A stretch of DNA of 62,895 nucleotides, taken from contig JACCQO010000019.1 in assembly GCA_015709205.1 (NCBI GenBank), positions 1 through 62,895 of the forward strand, given 5' to 3'. The notes beneath the pieces are model-generated. The model was not told where the DNA came from and did no database searches. It saw only the letters and a list, made by a program, of their open reading frames with translations. The position numbers and the translations under genes were made by a program. The stretch is from Desulfovibrionaceae bacterium. GTDB taxonomy: Bacteria > Desulfobacterota > Desulfovibrionia > Desulfovibrionales > Desulfovibrionaceae. This document shows positions 1 through 8,196 of this stretch, piece by piece; positions within the stretch are counted from its first letter, which is position 1, and each line of letters opens with the position of its first letter.

Positions 1-22
1 CCCTTTTTTCGCCGAAAAAGGG
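1..22. terminator. Hairpin at window edge, probable terminator
   Basis: An inverted repeat CCCTTTTT / AAAAAGGG encloses a 6-nt loop. It probably ends a transcript that lies mostly outside the window; its orientation cannot be decided here. Confidence 0.4.
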
Positions 23-189
23 TCCTCCCCTCCCCGCCTCCCCCCAGCTCTTCGCCCCGTCCATTCCTTCATCGTCGCCGGATTATCACGGGGGTGGGGT
101 TGCCTAAAGGCGTGTGCCGGGGCTAGGCTGCGATCGATGTTTCGGGGCAGCGAAGGAACGCGCCCTCCACCTCAGACGGATCCGACGCC

Positions 190-558
190 ATGGCCAAGTA
201 CAACTGCGAAGTGATCGGGGTTTTGCAGTACAGCCCGGACATGGGCTATCACGAGCTCTACGAGATGGAGGAGCGGCTCATCGACGAGATCCACGCCATC
301 CTGGAGCATGCCGGGGCCGAGCACATCGATTTCTGGGGCACGGGCGACGCCCTGCAGTTGCAGTGCGAGCTGCAGGAGTACGACGAGCATGCCCTGGCCT
401 CGCTGAGCGACGAGATCGCGGCGGTGCTTTCGGACGACGTGGCCGGGAAGATGTGCTGCGTGGACAAGAGCCTGAGCGGGCTGAGCCTGTTCTTCCTGGC
501 CCCGGGCCGCTGGCGGCGCGAGGGGCTGGACCTGGCGGACACGCACTACCAGGGCTGA
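190..558 (+). CDS. Small acidic hypothetical protein
   Basis: A 122-residue protein that I do not recognise. It is acidic, with no signal peptide, no membrane segment and a single adjacent Cys pair (residues 94-95, MCCVD). It looks like a compact soluble alpha/beta domain. It is the only plus-strand frame here with a protein-like composition; the overlapping frames are Arg/Ala-rich shadows. It stands alone, followed by a bidirectional hairpin that separates it from the convergent tunR. A possible TTGCCT / TAGGCT promoter lies about 80 nt upstream, but the match is weak. No function can be inferred. Confidence 0.6.
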   Translation: MAKYNCEVIGVLQYSPDMGYHELYEMEERLIDEIHAILEHAGAEHIDFWGTGDALQLQCELQEYDEHALASLSDEIAAVLSDDVAGKMCCVDKSLSGLSLFFLAPGRWRREGLDLADTHYQG

Positions 559-642
559 GGTGCGGCCGGGCCGCGGCCGGGCCGGGGTTCCGGGTTCTGC
601 GCCGCAGGGCGCGCCCTTCGTCTTTGTCGCCAACGCCTCTTT

Positions 643-682
643 AAAAAAACGCGCCCGCGTCCCTTTCGGGGGAGGCGGGCGC
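643..682 (-). terminator. Bidirectional terminator between the small ORF and tunR
   Basis: The arms GCGCCCGC (651-658) and GCGGGCGC (675-682) pair perfectly, and an inner TCCC/GGGA pair extends the stem. Read on the minus strand, the hairpin is followed by seven T residues (643-650), so it is a good intrinsic terminator for tunR. On the plus strand the following T-run is weak. Confidence 0.75.
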
Positions 683-711
683 TTTCGCATTGGCGGGGCA
701 GCGGCCGGGAG

Positions 712-1896
712 CTAGCTGACGATGACGTTCATGGCCTTGAAGAACCAGACGTACTTCTTGCCCTTTTCGATGCCCAGGGACTTGCGGCTGGCCTCGGTGA
801 CCAGGGCGCAGACCGGAGTGCCGTCGTCCAGGGCGCCGCTGATTTCGGCCACGGTGCCGTCGGAGGCCACGTTGGCCACGGTGCCCACGAAGGCGTTGCG
901 CGCGCTGCTGGGCGTGGGGCCGGTGGCGGGCGCGGCCTCCAGGAGCACGAGGGTGGCCTTGATCAGGGCCGTGGCGGTGCGGCCTTCCACGAGGCCGAGT
1001 TTCTCGCGGCTTTCGTTGGTGATGATGGAGACCACTTCGTAGCCCGACGGGGTACGCAGGATGATTTCGCTGAGCAGGCCGGTGGTGGTCACCTTGACGA
1101 CAGGGCCGGTGAACGTGTTGCGTGCGCTCGTCTCCATGACGTTCTCCTTGGCGAGATGGTGTTCGATGATTGACTGTAGATCTTTTTCGGCGATTGTCAC
1201 GTAGGACGAGGCGAACTCCACGGTGCTGTGGCCGAGCAGGGCCTGCACCGCGTGCAGGGGCATGCCGCCCTGGAGCAGTTCCACGGCGCGGGAATTGCGC
1301 AGCACGCGGGGGTTGAGCATGTCCTTGGGGATGTCGCTGGCGCGGGCCTGCTCGTAGAATTTGCGGCGCACGAAGCCCTGGTCCAGGCGGAAGAGCGAAC
1401 CCGGGGCCGGGTCCTCGTCCACGCTGGCGGCCAGCCGCTCCAGGAGCCAGACCGGCAGGGGCACCTCGCGCATGTCGCCCTCGCCGTTGCCGAAGTGGGC
1501 CACGCCGCGCTTCCAGTCCACGTGCTCCTTGTCCAGGCCGAGGACCTCGCCGAGGCGCGCGCCGGTATGGCGCAGGACCCAGAAGAGCAGGACCATGCGC
1601 TCGCGCGAGCGCCGGGTGCGCCGGTCGCGCGCGGCCGTGGCCCATTTCTCGAAGGCGTGGCCCAGGCGGGCCATCTCCGCGGAGGTCAGCCGCCGCACGG
1701 AGTCGGGCACGGTGAACATGCGACAGACGCGGAAGCGTTCGCCGTCGGGCCCGGCGCAGGGGCCGTTGCCGCCGTGTCCGCCCCAGGGGCGTCCGGCGGC
1801 GTGCGCATCGCGCGCCAGGGCCGCGTCCACGTGCTCGCGCACGCGGGTCAGTTGTTCGGGCGTCATTTCCGCGATCCGTTCCAGCAGTGTCTGCAT
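712..1896 (-). CDS. tunR: TunR-type recombinase-fold/TOBE tungstate-molybdate regulator
   Basis: A 394-residue protein with a tyrosine-recombinase-like region (about 60-245) followed by two TOBE/Mop oxyanion-binding domains (about 258-325 and 332-394, both beginning SARN.F.G.V). This is the architecture of TunR, the tungstate-responsive repressor of modABC known from sulfate reducers. Of the recombinase catalytic positions, R114, R200, H223 and Y232 are present. The His of the HxxR box is Arg (R197) and the following His is Asn, so normal strand exchange is unlikely but not excluded. An AAGGA site sits 7 nt before the ATG. The gene is divergent from trmO-modBAC, across an intergenic region holding a TTTGATA...TATCAAA inverted repeat. 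Inference: it senses W/Mo through the TOBE domains and controls that operon. It is not evidence of a mobile element. Confidence 0.85.
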   Translation of the reverse strand: MQTLLERIAEMTPEQLTRVREHVDAALARDAHAAGRPWGGHGGNGPCAGPDGERFRVCRMFTVPDSVRRLTSAEMARLGHAFEKWATAARDRRTRRSRERMVLLFWVLRHTGARLGEVLGLDKEHVDWKRGVAHFGNGEGDMREVPLPVWLLERLAASVDEDPAPGSLFRLDQGFVRRKFYEQARASDIPKDMLNPRVLRNSRAVELLQGGMPLHAVQALLGHSTVEFASSYVTIAEKDLQSIIEHHLAKENVMETSARNTFTGPVVKVTTTGLLSEIILRTPSGYEVVSIITNESREKLGLVEGRTATALIKATLVLLEAAPATGPTPSSARNAFVGTVANVASDGTVAEISGALDDGTPVCALVTEASRKSLGIEKGKKYVWFFKAMNVIVS

Positions 1897-2280
1897 GTAC
1901 CCGTCCTTGGCTCCTGGCTATCCCGGCGTCCGGGCTTCCAGCGCCCGGCCGTGATTCCGGTTCTTGTCCCGCGCCGCACCCGGCCGCCGCGCGGCGGTCC
2001 GCGGCGCACGGCTCACCGCTACCCTACCTACGACGTCTTTCCGATGCAGTAAAGGCTGTATGATGTGTCACGTTGACGCCAAAAAGCGTGTGAGTAAGCA
2101 CAAAACGCTTGAACACCCGGCGGTGCACACTGTATCAGACCATTTACGAGGGAACTTTTTCGCCGCTTATCCCGGAAATGTTTTCTTTCGTGACAGACGT
2201 CGCGTTGCTGCATTTCCCCCGAGGACGATAGTGTAGTATGTTCGGACAAAAACGTACCTCCGGACGTGCTCAGGCGGACA

Positions 2281-2320
2281 TTTGATACAACATCATTTTG
2301 AAATAACAGGCTTTATCAAA
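2281..2320. promoter_or_regulatory. Inverted-repeat operator candidate (TunR) in the tunR-trmO/mod intergenic region
   Basis: Perfect 7-bp arms TTTGATA (2281-2287) and TATCAAA (2314-2320) lie 33 bp apart centre to centre, about three helical turns. They sit in an AT-rich island within the 582-bp divergent region 1897-2478, some 160 bp upstream of trmO. No coding sequence is convincing in that region. Position and symmetry suggest the binding site of the neighbouring TunR-type regulator. The assignment is inference. Confidence 0.5.
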
Positions 2321-2478
2321 CACGGAACAGCAATTGTAGAGCGCCGGGAAACGGCGCCGCGCCGCGCCGCGTCCGGCGGCATCGGCAGCGGCCCACGGAT
2401 TTCCCCGGCGCGCGCAAGGTTGCGGCGAAGCCGTCACCGGCCCCCCGCGCCGGCGCAAGCGCCATAAGGAGAAGCATC

Positions 2479-3111
2479 GTGACCATCACCTACTCGCCCA
2501 TCGGCCACTGCATCACCCCGCACAAGGAGCTCACCGGCATGCCCATCCAGCCCGTGGGCGCGCGCGGCGTCAAGGGCTGCATCCAGGTGCTCCCGCAGTA
2601 CGCCGAGGGTCTCAAGGACCTCGAAGGGTTCTCGCACGTCTTCGTGCTCTACCACCTGCACCGCGTGGAGGGGTACGACCTCATGGTCAAGCCCTTCCTG
2701 GACAACGACCTGCACGGCATCTTCGCCACGCGCTCGCCGCGGCGGCCCAACCCCATGGGGCTTTCCGTGCTGCGCATCACCGGGGTGCACGGCAACCTGG
2801 TGCGCGTGGAGGACGTGGACATGCTCGACGGCACGCCGGTCATCGACATCAAGCCGTTCGTGGCCGACTTCGACCTGCGCGGCGCGGACCGTTTCGGCTG
2901 GTTCGAGGGGCGCTCGGACAACGCCACGACCATGCGCAGCGACGACCGCTTCGTGGGACCGGGCGCGGCCCCGTCGCCCAACGGAGCCGCGCGGCCTGCT
3001 GGGCCGACGCGCGCCGCGCACCCCGCGCCGCCCGAGCCCACCGCACCCGGCGCACCCGGCCGGGCCGCGGCGCGCAAAGCCCGCACGGCGACGGAGCCTG
3101 CGGACGCATGA
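2479..3111 (+). CDS. trmO: TrmO/TsaA-family tRNA (N6-threonylcarbamoyladenosine37) methyltransferase
   Basis: A 210-residue protein of the TsaA/TrmO (UPF0066) family, which uses S-adenosylmethionine to methylate t6A37 in tRNA(Thr). Family hallmarks are visible: the N-terminal IGHCITPHKE, the central GFSHVFVLYHLHR, and ATRSPRRPNPMGLS around residues 83-97. The catalytic fold ends near residue 150 (FGWFEGRSDNA). The last 55 residues are a low-complexity Ala/Pro/Arg tail, probably disordered. The start is GTG with AAGGAG 6 nt upstream. The stop overlaps the modB start (ATGA), so the two are translationally coupled. A tRNA-modifying enzyme heading a Mo/W uptake operon is unexpected; the physiological link is unknown to me. 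Confidence 0.85.
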   Translation: MTITYSPIGHCITPHKELTGMPIQPVGARGVKGCIQVLPQYAEGLKDLEGFSHVFVLYHLHRVEGYDLMVKPFLDNDLHGIFATRSPRRPNPMGLSVLRITGVHGNLVRVEDVDMLDGTPVIDIKPFVADFDLRGADRFGWFEGRSDNATTMRSDDRFVGPGAAPSPNGAARPAGPTRAAHPAPPEPTAPGAPGRAAARKARTATEPADA

Positions 3112-3782
3112 ACCTGTTGCTGGAAGCGAATTTCCTGCAGCCGTTGCTGCTGACGTTGCGCGTGGCGGGGCTGGCCACGCTGGCCGCCCTGGTCTGCGGG
3201 GTGGCCGCGGCCTACGTGCTGGCGCGCTGGCGCTTTCCGGGCCGCGACGCGCTGGACGCGGTGCTCACCCTGCCGCTGGTCATGCCGCCCACGGTGCTCG
3301 GCTACTACCTGCTGGTGCTCATCGGGCGGCGCGGCGTGTTCGGCCAGTGGCTCAACGAGCACCTGGGCATCAGCCTGATGTTCACCTGGCAGGGCGCGGT
3401 GCTGGCCGCCACGGTGGTCTCGTTCCCGCTGGTCTTCAAGTCCGCGCGGGCGGCGCTGGAGGGCGTGGGCGCGAACTACGAGAACGCGGCGCGCACCCTG
3501 GGCGCGGGGGAGCTGGAGGTCTTTTTGCGCGTCTCCCTGCCCCTGGCCCTGCGCGGCATCCTGGCGGGCACCATGCTCGCCTTTGCCCGGGCCATGGGCG
3601 AATTCGGCGCCACGCTGATGGTCGCGGGCAACCTGCCGGGCCGCACCCAGACGCTGTCGCTGGCCGTGTACAGCGCGGTGCAGGCGGGCCAGGACTCGCT
3701 GGCCAACTGGCTGGTGCTGGTCATCTCCGTGGTCTGCGTGGCCATTCTGGTGCTCACGAGCAAATGCGTGGCCCCCAAATAA
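3108..3782 (+). CDS. modB: Molybdate/tungstate ABC transporter permease ModB
   Basis: A 224-residue inner-membrane permease of the ModB/CysW family with about five hydrophobic helices. It carries the EAA-type cytoplasmic loop that contacts the ATPase (ENAARTLGAGELEVF near residues 125-139) and the family stretch GEFGATLMVAGNLPGRTQT. It forms the channel of the ModABC importer, moving molybdate or tungstate into the cytoplasm. It overlaps trmO by 4 bp and is followed after 50 nt by modA. Which oxyanion is preferred cannot be read from the permease; a TunR-type neighbour is compatible with tungstate control. Confidence 0.93.
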   Translation: MNLLLEANFLQPLLLTLRVAGLATLAALVCGVAAAYVLARWRFPGRDALDAVLTLPLVMPPTVLGYYLLVLIGRRGVFGQWLNEHLGISLMFTWQGAVLAATVVSFPLVFKSARAALEGVGANYENAARTLGAGELEVFLRVSLPLALRGILAGTMLAFARAMGEFGATLMVAGNLPGRTQTLSLAVYSAVQAGQDSLANWLVLVISVVCVAILVLTSKCVAPK

Positions 3783-3832
3783 TTTTGCCCTTCAACAACC
3801 AACCACCGATCCACACCCCAGGAGGAACGCTC

Positions 3833-4591
3833 ATGAAACGCCTTTTCGCAACCCTGCTGCTGGCCCTGACCCTGGTCTCCGCTCTGCCGCTCGCAGCCCA
3901 GGCCGGGGAGCTGACCATCTCGGCCGCCGCCTCGCTGACCGACGCCTTCAACGACGTCAAGGCCGCCTTCGAGGCCGCCAACCCAGGCACCACGCTGACC
4001 ATGAACTACGCCTCGTCCGGCGCGCTCTACCGCCAGATCGAGCAGGGCGCCGCCGTGGACGTGTTCGCCTCGGCCAACCCCAAGTGGATGAATACCGCCG
4101 TGGAAAAGGGCTTCGTGCTCGACGGCACCGAGCGCACCTTCGCCCTGAACTCCCTGGTGCTGATCACGCCTGCCGACAACCCCGCCAAGGTCACGGGCCC
4201 CGAGAGCCTCAAGGACGCCAAGGTCGGGCGCATCGCCATCGGCACGCCCAAGACCGTGCCCGCGGGCCAGTACGCGCAGGGCTCGCTGGAGAGCCTGGGC
4301 CTGTACGCCACGCTGGAGTCCAAGTACGTGTTCGCCGAGAACGTGCGCGCCGTGCTCGACTACGTGCGCCGCGGCGAGGTGGACGCGGGCTTCGTGTACA
4401 ACACCGACGCCATCAAGGGCGGCAAGGAAGTCAAGATCGTGGCCGAGATGCCGCTGAAGAAGCCCGTGAGCTACCCCATCGCGGTGCTCAAGACCTCCGG
4501 CGACAAGAAGATGGCCCAGGCCTTCCTGGACTTCCTGGCCTCGGGCAAGGGCGCGGCCCTGCTGGAAGCCCGCGGGTTCAAGAAGCCGTAG
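3833..4591 (+). CDS. modA: Periplasmic molybdate/tungstate-binding protein ModA
   Basis: A 252-residue secreted protein with a typical signal peptide (MKRLFATLLLALTL...AQA, cleavage near residue 24). The mature part starts ELTISAAASLTDAF, the ModA signature whose Ser residues bind the oxyanion. It continues through YASSGALYRQIEQGAAVDVFASA and the C-terminal FLDFLASGKGAALL. The start is chosen at the ATG preceded by AGGAGGA; an upstream in-frame extension overlaps modB and lacks a signal sequence. It delivers oxyanion to ModB. Order modB-modA-modC is seen here. Confidence 0.93.
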   Translation: MKRLFATLLLALTLVSALPLAAQAGELTISAAASLTDAFNDVKAAFEAANPGTTLTMNYASSGALYRQIEQGAAVDVFASANPKWMNTAVEKGFVLDGTERTFALNSLVLITPADNPAKVTGPESLKDAKVGRIAIGTPKTVPAGQYAQGSLESLGLYATLESKYVFAENVRAVLDYVRRGEVDAGFVYNTDAIKGGKEVKIVAEMPLKKPVSYPIAVLKTSGDKKMAQAFLDFLASGKGAALLEARGFKKP

Positions 4592-4603
4592 CAGGAGTCG
4601 GTC

Positions 4604-5347
4604 GTGGGTTTTGAGCTGGACATCACCAAGGAACTGGTGGACCGCCGGGGGGCGCGCTTCACGCTGCACAGCCGCTTCGCCACCGAGGGCGAGCGGCTCG
4701 TGCTCTTCGGCCCCTCGGGCTCGGGCAAGACGCTCACGCTGCGCGCCATCGCCGGGCTGATGCGCCCCGACGCGGGCTACATCCGCATCAACGGGCGCAC
4801 CCTGTTCGATTCGGAACGCGGCGTGAACCTGCCGCCACGGGAGCGGCGCATCGGGCTGATCTTCCAGGACTACGCGCTCTTTCCGCACATGAGCGTGCGC
4901 GAGAACGTGGCCTTCGGGCTCAAGCGGCTGTGGCGCCGCCTGGGCCCGCAGGACCACGCCCGCGTGGAGGAGTTGCTGGAGCTCTTCGGGCTCGCGGGAG
5001 TGGCCGATTCGCACCCCGGCGAGATCTCCGGCGGGCAGCAGCAGCGCACGGCCATGGCCCGCGGCATGGCCGCCAACCCGGACCTGATGCTCCTGGACGA
5101 GCCCTTCTCGGCCCTGGACCTGCCGCTGCGCATGCGCATGCGCCAGGAACTGTCGGACACCATGCGCCAGTACCGCACGCCGCTGGTGCTGGTGACCCAC
5201 GACGCCGACGAGATGGCCTATTTCGCGGACACGGTCGTGGTCTACGCCCACGGGCGCATCACGACCATGGAAGAGGACAACGGCTCGGGCATCGACGTGG
5301 ACCGCGTGCACCGCGCCATCAAGGACGCCTACGCCGACGCCGTGTAG
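4604..5347 (+). CDS. modC: Molybdate/tungstate ABC transporter ATPase ModC, without TOBE domain
   Basis: A 247-residue ABC ATPase. It shows Walker A GPSGSGKT (near residues 36-43), a Q-loop (LIFQDYALFPHMS), the signature ISGGQQQRTAMARGMA, Walker B LMLLDEPFSALD, and the H-loop VLVTHDADEMAYF. Start is GTG with AGGAG upstream, 12 nt after modA. Canonical ModC is about 350 residues with a C-terminal TOBE/Mop regulatory domain. This protein stops soon after the ATPase core, so the oxyanion-sensing domain is missing here and sits instead, in duplicate, in TunR. It energises ModB. Confidence 0.9.
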   Translation: MGFELDITKELVDRRGARFTLHSRFATEGERLVLFGPSGSGKTLTLRAIAGLMRPDAGYIRINGRTLFDSERGVNLPPRERRIGLIFQDYALFPHMSVRENVAFGLKRLWRRLGPQDHARVEELLELFGLAGVADSHPGEISGGQQQRTAMARGMAANPDLMLLDEPFSALDLPLRMRMRQELSDTMRQYRTPLVLVTHDADEMAYFADTVVVYAHGRITTMEEDNGSGIDVDRVHRAIKDAYADAV

Positions 5348-5558
5348 TGGCGGGCCAGGCGACGGCGGCACGGAAGGACGCGAACGGCGCGGGACCAACA
5401 GCCGAACAGCCCCCTCAACCACGGCCCCCGGAACGCCGATTCCGCGGCGGTCGCGAACATCTCCCCGGCGCGGCCGACAGGCCCCGCGCCATCCGGGATT
5501 CGGCGAGCCGTCTCCCAGCCGCCGGCGGCCGCGCCCGGACAGCATCGGCAGCGCCCCA

Positions 5559-5586
5559 GCGACCCGCGCCCGCCAGCGCGGGTCGC
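5559..5586 (+). terminator. Probable terminator of trmO-modBAC
   Basis: A perfect 11-bp stem, GCGACCCGCGC / GCGCGGGTCGC, with a 6-nt loop, followed by TTCCGTTT. It lies 210 bp after modC in the 352-bp gap before the tRNA gene. I see no gene in that gap. The T-run is short, so activity may be partial. Confidence 0.5.
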
Positions 5587-5655
5587 TTCCGTTTCGGAGC
5601 GCTGCGCGCCCCGGCAGCCCCGCCAGGCGCGACGGGCCGCACTTCGCCGTACCGG

Positions 5656-5683
5656 TTGACGAATCCGGCGGGCGCATCATACA
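5656..5683 (+). promoter_or_regulatory. Sigma70-like promoter of tRNA-Leu
   Basis: TTGACG (5656-5661) and CATACA (5678-5683) are separated by 16 bp. This places transcription initiation about 10 nt before the tRNA 5' end at 5700. Confidence 0.5.
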
Positions 5684-5699
5684 CAAAAACCCCCTCCGT

Positions 5700-5786
5700 G
5701 CCCGGGTGGCGGAACTGGTAGACGCAAGGGACTTAAAATCCCTGGGTGGCGACACCATGCGGGTTCAATCCCCGCCCCGGGTACCA
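5700..5786 (+). tRNA. tRNA-Leu (anticodon TAA)
   Basis: An 87-nt class II tRNA with encoded CCA. The acceptor arm GCCCGGG pairs with CCCGGGT, ending in a G-U pair, and the discriminator base is A. The anticodon stem AGGGA/TCCCT encloses loop CTTAAAA, with TAA at 5734-5736. A variable arm (GGGTGGCGACACC region) and the T-loop GGTTCAATC follow. It decodes UUA/UUG, rare codons in such a GC-rich genome. Confidence 0.95.
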
Positions 5787-6021
5787 TGGGAAAATGCCGT
5801 GCGGCGCTCGATGCGTTGGGCGGCGTTTTATTTTTTTGTACACAACCCGACTACTGCGAACGGTTCCTTTGGAAGGAGGCATGAAGAAGATCCGCCTTGC
5901 CGGAGAAGGGCCAAGGCGCCGCTTGCCATGCCGGATTCGACTCAGTACAAATATGGAGGCCGAATGCACCGTATTGTAGGTGCTCGGCAACGGCATCCGC
6001 CCTTGTTTTCTGGAGCTACGT

Positions 6022-6909
6022 ATGGAATGGCAGCAACTCGTCGGCTTCCACGCGGTCGCCAAGCACGGCAGCTTCACCCGCGCCGCGGAGGTCACGTTCC
6101 GCACCCAGAGCGCACTCAGCCAGCAGGTCAAACGCCTGGAAGAGGAATTGAACTGCAGGCTGTTCGACCGGTTCGGCAAACAGGGATTCAACCTGACCGT
6201 GGCCGGGCACAGCCTGTTCCGGTTCGCGGAAAGCGTCCTGTTGCGGGAAAAGCAGTTCCTGGAAGAGCTGGACGAAATCAAGGGCGCCACCACCGGCAGC
6301 ATCACCATGGCCGCGCCCTTGGGGGTCATTCATTTTTTCCTGGCCGAGCCGCTGTGCGAATACAAGGTCCTGCACCCCAAGATCGACGTCTGCCTCAAGC
6401 AGAGCAGCCCGCAGGCCTGCATCGACCTCGTCCAGTCCGGCGAAATCGATTTCTGCGTGACCCACGGCTCCACCATCCCTCCGTGCCTCAAGGGCGTTCC
6501 ATGGAAGCGCGGCGAATACGTCGTCATGGTCCCAAAAGGGCACGAACTGACCAAGGAGAAGCAGGTCTCCCTGGAAATGCTCACCGCCTACCCGCTGATC
6601 CTGCCCCAAAAGGACGCCAAGTTCACCGCGCGCCTCAAGATCGACGAGAAATTCAACGAACTCGGCCTGTCCTACCGCGCGTCCCTGGAGACCACCAACA
6701 TCCTGCTCAACGCCGACTTCGTCAGTCGCGGCATGGGCATCTCCTTCGTGCTCAGCTACGACCCGATCAAGGAACTCTACGGCGACGTCATCGACTTCAT
6801 CCCCATGGACCACATCTTCGAGCCCGAGCGCATCTCCTTCGCCATGCGCAAGGACCGCTGGTTCACCCCCGCCAAATTGGAATTCCTCGAATTCATCATG
6901 ACCTTCTAG
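6022..6909 (+). CDS. LysR-family transcriptional regulator
   Basis: A 295-residue LTTR. The N-terminal winged helix (MEWQQLVGFHAVAKHGSFTRAAEVTF, then SALSQQVKRLEEEL) spans residues 1-65 and is followed by a linker helix. The effector domain from about residue 90 (GSITMAAPLGVIHFFLAEPL) has the periplasmic-binding-protein fold. The start is placed at the ATG after CTGGAG; upstream in-frame codons would add a non-homologous tail. It converges on the betC-TRAP-anSME operon, whose distal promoter region carries a T-N11-A LTTR-type box. This makes it a candidate regulator of sulfated-substrate use; the link is inference. CysB/CbbR-like regulators are the nearest look-alikes. Confidence 0.88.
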   Translation: MEWQQLVGFHAVAKHGSFTRAAEVTFRTQSALSQQVKRLEEELNCRLFDRFGKQGFNLTVAGHSLFRFAESVLLREKQFLEELDEIKGATTGSITMAAPLGVIHFFLAEPLCEYKVLHPKIDVCLKQSSPQACIDLVQSGEIDFCVTHGSTIPPCLKGVPWKRGEYVVMVPKGHELTKEKQVSLEMLTAYPLILPQKDAKFTARLKIDEKFNELGLSYRASLETTNILLNADFVSRGMGISFVLSYDPIKELYGDVIDFIPMDHIFEPERISFAMRKDRWFTPAKLEFLEFIMTF

Positions 6910-6993
6910 CCCCGGTGGCCGGAAGGAAACCACGCGACGCCACGCCACTCGCGTCCGCCTTTCGTCACGTGCGCTCCCCTTCCCGGAGCCGGA

Positions 6994-8115
6994 TCAGCCC
7001 CGCCACCTGGAGGCCAGGCCCTTGAGGGTGGGCACGGCGTGGGGCAGGAAGCGGGTCATGGATGTGCAGAAGTAGGACATCTTGAAGCCCGCGGGGTTGT
7101 TCCGGCGGTCCTTGAGACAGCCGCCGCCGCACAGGGGCAGCCACCGGCAGGCCTTGCACGTGGGGGTGAGCTGGGCCTTGGCGCCGCCGAACAGGCGTTG
7201 GCGTCTGGAATTGAACAGGTCGTGGAGGTGGTGTTCGCGGATGTTGCCCAGGTGGTGGGCGGGTTCGATGAAGAAGTCGCAGGGGTAGACGTCGCCGGTG
7301 TGCTCCACGGCCAGGTACAGGCCGCAGGTTCCGCGCGCGTCGCATTCCGGGGCGGGGTGGCCGAGAAGCGTGAAGAACAGGGTGTCGAAGAGGCGGATCG
7401 AGGTGCTGGGACGGCCGTCCTTGAAGTCGGCGCGCCAAGCGTCGAACAGGGTGCAGAGGAATTCGCCGTACGCCTCGGGGGAGACGGAGAAGTCGGTGAC
7501 GCCGCCGTTGCCGTCGGGTTCGACCACGGGGATGAACTGCATGTGGTCGAAGCCGGTTTCCTTGAGGAAGGCGTACGTTTCGGCGGCGTACGGGGCGGAG
7601 TAGGCGCTGACGCAGGCCACGGCGTTGGCCGCGACGCCCGCGCCGAGGAGCAGGCGGGCGTTGGCAGAGACGGTTCGCCAGGTGCCGCGGCCCGCCGTGT
7701 CGACGCGGTGGTGGTCGTGGACGTGCTCGTCGCCGTCCAGGGAGACGCCCACCAGGAAGTCGTTGGCCTTGAAGAAGACGGCCCAGTCCGCATCGACGAG
7801 GGTGGCGTTGGTCTGCAGGGCGTTGCTGATCCGCAGGCCGTCTCCGTAGTGCCGTTGCAGGCCCATGGCCTTTTCGAAGAACGGCAGGCCCATGAGCGTG
7901 GGCTCGCCGCCCTGCCAGATGAAGGAGAAGGCGCCGTGCGCGCGTTCCAGGGACCGGCGCGTGAGGATGGCGAGGGTTTCCTCGTCCATGCGATGCGCGC
8001 CGCGCCCGAAGAGCTCCCCCTTGCGCAGGTAGAAGCAGTAGGAACAGCGCAGGTTGCAGTCGGGACCGGCGGGCTTGACGAGCAGGCAGTTCAGGCTTTG
8101 CGGCTCTCTGAGCAT
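6994..8115 (-). CDS. Anaerobic sulfatase-maturating enzyme (radical SAM/SPASM)
   Basis: A 373-residue radical SAM protein. The Cx3Cx2C motif that binds the SAM-reducing [4Fe-4S] cluster is C20-NLR-C24-SY-C27. A SPASM domain binding two auxiliary clusters follows (CGLYLAVEHTGDVYPC, then CKACRWLPLCGGGC, then YFC near the end). anSME enzymes oxidise the active-site Cys or Ser of sulfatases to formylglycine without oxygen. The partner is evident: betC, in the same operon, has a Cys-type CAPSR site. It is the last gene of the operon. No clear ribosome site precedes the chosen ATG, so the start has moderate certainty. Confidence 0.9.
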   Translation of the reverse strand: MLREPQSLNCLLVKPAGPDCNLRCSYCFYLRKGELFGRGAHRMDEETLAILTRRSLERAHGAFSFIWQGGEPTLMGLPFFEKAMGLQRHYGDGLRISNALQTNATLVDADWAVFFKANDFLVGVSLDGDEHVHDHHRVDTAGRGTWRTVSANARLLLGAGVAANAVACVSAYSAPYAAETYAFLKETGFDHMQFIPVVEPDGNGGVTDFSVSPEAYGEFLCTLFDAWRADFKDGRPSTSIRLFDTLFFTLLGHPAPECDARGTCGLYLAVEHTGDVYPCDFFIEPAHHLGNIREHHLHDLFNSRRQRLFGGAKAQLTPTCKACRWLPLCGGGCLKDRRNNPAGFKMSYFCTSMTRFLPHAVPTLKGLASRWRG

Positions 8116-8132
8116 GGCGAAATGACGAGGGG

Positions 8133-8158
8133 CGGGGCCGCGGGCAAGCGCGGCCCCG
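8133..8158 (-). repeat. Intercistronic GC hairpin between TAXI protein and anSME genes
   Basis: CGGGGCCGCG (8133-8142) pairs perfectly with CGCGGCCCCG (8149-8158), leaving a 6-nt loop. It lies directly 3' of the binding-protein gene on the transcribed strand and has no T-run. An mRNA-stabilising or attenuating hairpin, giving more binding protein than downstream enzyme, is the likely role. Confidence 0.6.
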
Positions 8159-8196
8159 TCCTGGTGGTTATGGCTCTCCCGCGAGGAGGGAGAACA

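Noticed and set aside
712-1896. Phage integrase marking a prophage or integrative element next to a tRNA gene
   Set aside because: The protein ends in two TOBE domains and faces a mod operon, so it is a TunR-type regulator. The HxxR His is replaced. No att-like duplication of the tRNA-Leu 3' end or phage gene is seen.
2028-2249. Small minus-strand ORF in the tunR-trmO gap
   Set aside because: No ribosome site or recognisable domain is present, and it lies in the regulatory region. It cannot be supported.
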